64,000 nt of DNA, taken from the NCBI RefSeq assembly GCF_033439725.1, contig NW_026944383.1:2170001-2234000 (forward strand), given 5' to 3'. This DNA comes from Neurospora tetraspora (lineage: Eukaryota; Ascomycota; Sordariomycetes; Sordariales; Sordariaceae). Each line of letters opens with the position of its first letter. The first letter of the stretch is position 1. Below, piece by piece: positions 63,587 to 64,000 of the stretch. The position numbers were made by a program, and so were the translations under genes. Below the pieces are notes generated by a model that saw nothing but the letters and a program-made list of their open reading frames with translations, did not search any database and was not told the origin of the DNA.

Positions 63587-64000
63587 CAGGTCCGATGATC
63601 GCTGCACAAATAGTTAGCATCTCCATCGAATACAAGCAGAGGTGGTGTCAGAGGGTAAGGGAGAGTGTGGGACGCTCGAGTGTGATTGTTCTCAAGCTTT
63701 GCGGCTCGAAGAGTTGGGGAGGTGGGGAGGTAAACCGAGGAGAACTGACCTGGAGGATAATGCCACAATAAGAAAAAGAATATGACAGAATGGGAAAAGA
63801 TATGAAGAGAAAAAGATATGGTGCTGATGTCAAAAGCTTTGAAGATGTTTTGTAAGATGGGACTGTTGATGAAGAGGAGAGGGGACAAGATCAGGAGGGG
63901 GGGAGAAGAGGGAGGTATAAGTAGTCGAGGGACGAGGAACTCTCGCAGAGGAGTGATTCTGTGAGAACGAGAGAGGTGTATATTACTTCCTTCCCTCTGC

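Overview
The window looks like a filamentous ascomycete chromosome of the Sordariomycete type, most likely a Neurospora relative. Three things point there: genes with short introns (50-80 nt, CTAAC-type branch points), long intergenic leaders, and an AT-rich block of about 17.7 kb carrying the C-to-T scars of repeat-induced point mutation (RIP) between GC-normal flanks. No tRNA, rRNA or CRISPR structure was seen.

Left arm (about 3.5-36 kb) holds intact, unrelated housekeeping genes. In order: a VPS9/ankyrin/PX endosomal Rab-GEF of the Vrl1 type (+), the translesion polymerase REV1 (-), the splicing factor RED/IK (+), an inosine-uridine nucleoside hydrolase (-), a salicylaldehyde/vanillin-type aldehyde dehydrogenase (-), a PAS-containing hybrid histidine kinase of the TcsA/Fos-1 type (+), an APC/C subunit CDC26 with an extreme low-complexity extension (-), a pepsin-family aspartic protease (-), a WLM metalloprotease of the Wss1/SPRTN type (+), and a small three-exon WSC-domain surface protein (-). 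They do not form a pathway. REV1 and Wss1 both act in DNA damage tolerance, but they lie 20 kb apart. Two short non-autonomous inverted-repeat elements sit between genes (about 19.2 kb and 36.0 kb).

Centre (36,276-54,031) is one nested transposon complex. A pogo/Fot1-like Tc1/mariner DNA transposon with 82-bp perfect terminal inverted repeats and a TA target duplication has been split by two Ty3/gypsy-type LTR retroelements. Element A is at 37,025-43,922 (TSD TTCTT) and element B at 44,820-52,347 (TSD GAAGG). An unmutated 397-bp solo LTR (TSD TAAAT) sits inside A. The nesting fixes the order of insertion. The mutation load is strand-biased and fades toward the outer edge of each retroelement.

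Right arm (54.0-64 kb) is GC-normal but gene-poor in the ordinary sense. It carries decayed or fragmentary minus-strand coding sequence: an uncharacterised Cys-rich protein, a secretory phospholipase A2-like domain, a truncated sugar transporter, a CFEM fragment, a duplicated uncharacterised segment, and a piece resembling the TIR of the central transposon. One uncharacterised 343-residue reading frame near 63 kb looks whole. This arm reads as an accessory, rearranged region next to heterochromatin.

No new biological system can be claimed from sequence alone. The best leads are the nested RIP record, the oversized CDC26 and REV1 tracts, and the relic-rich right arm.
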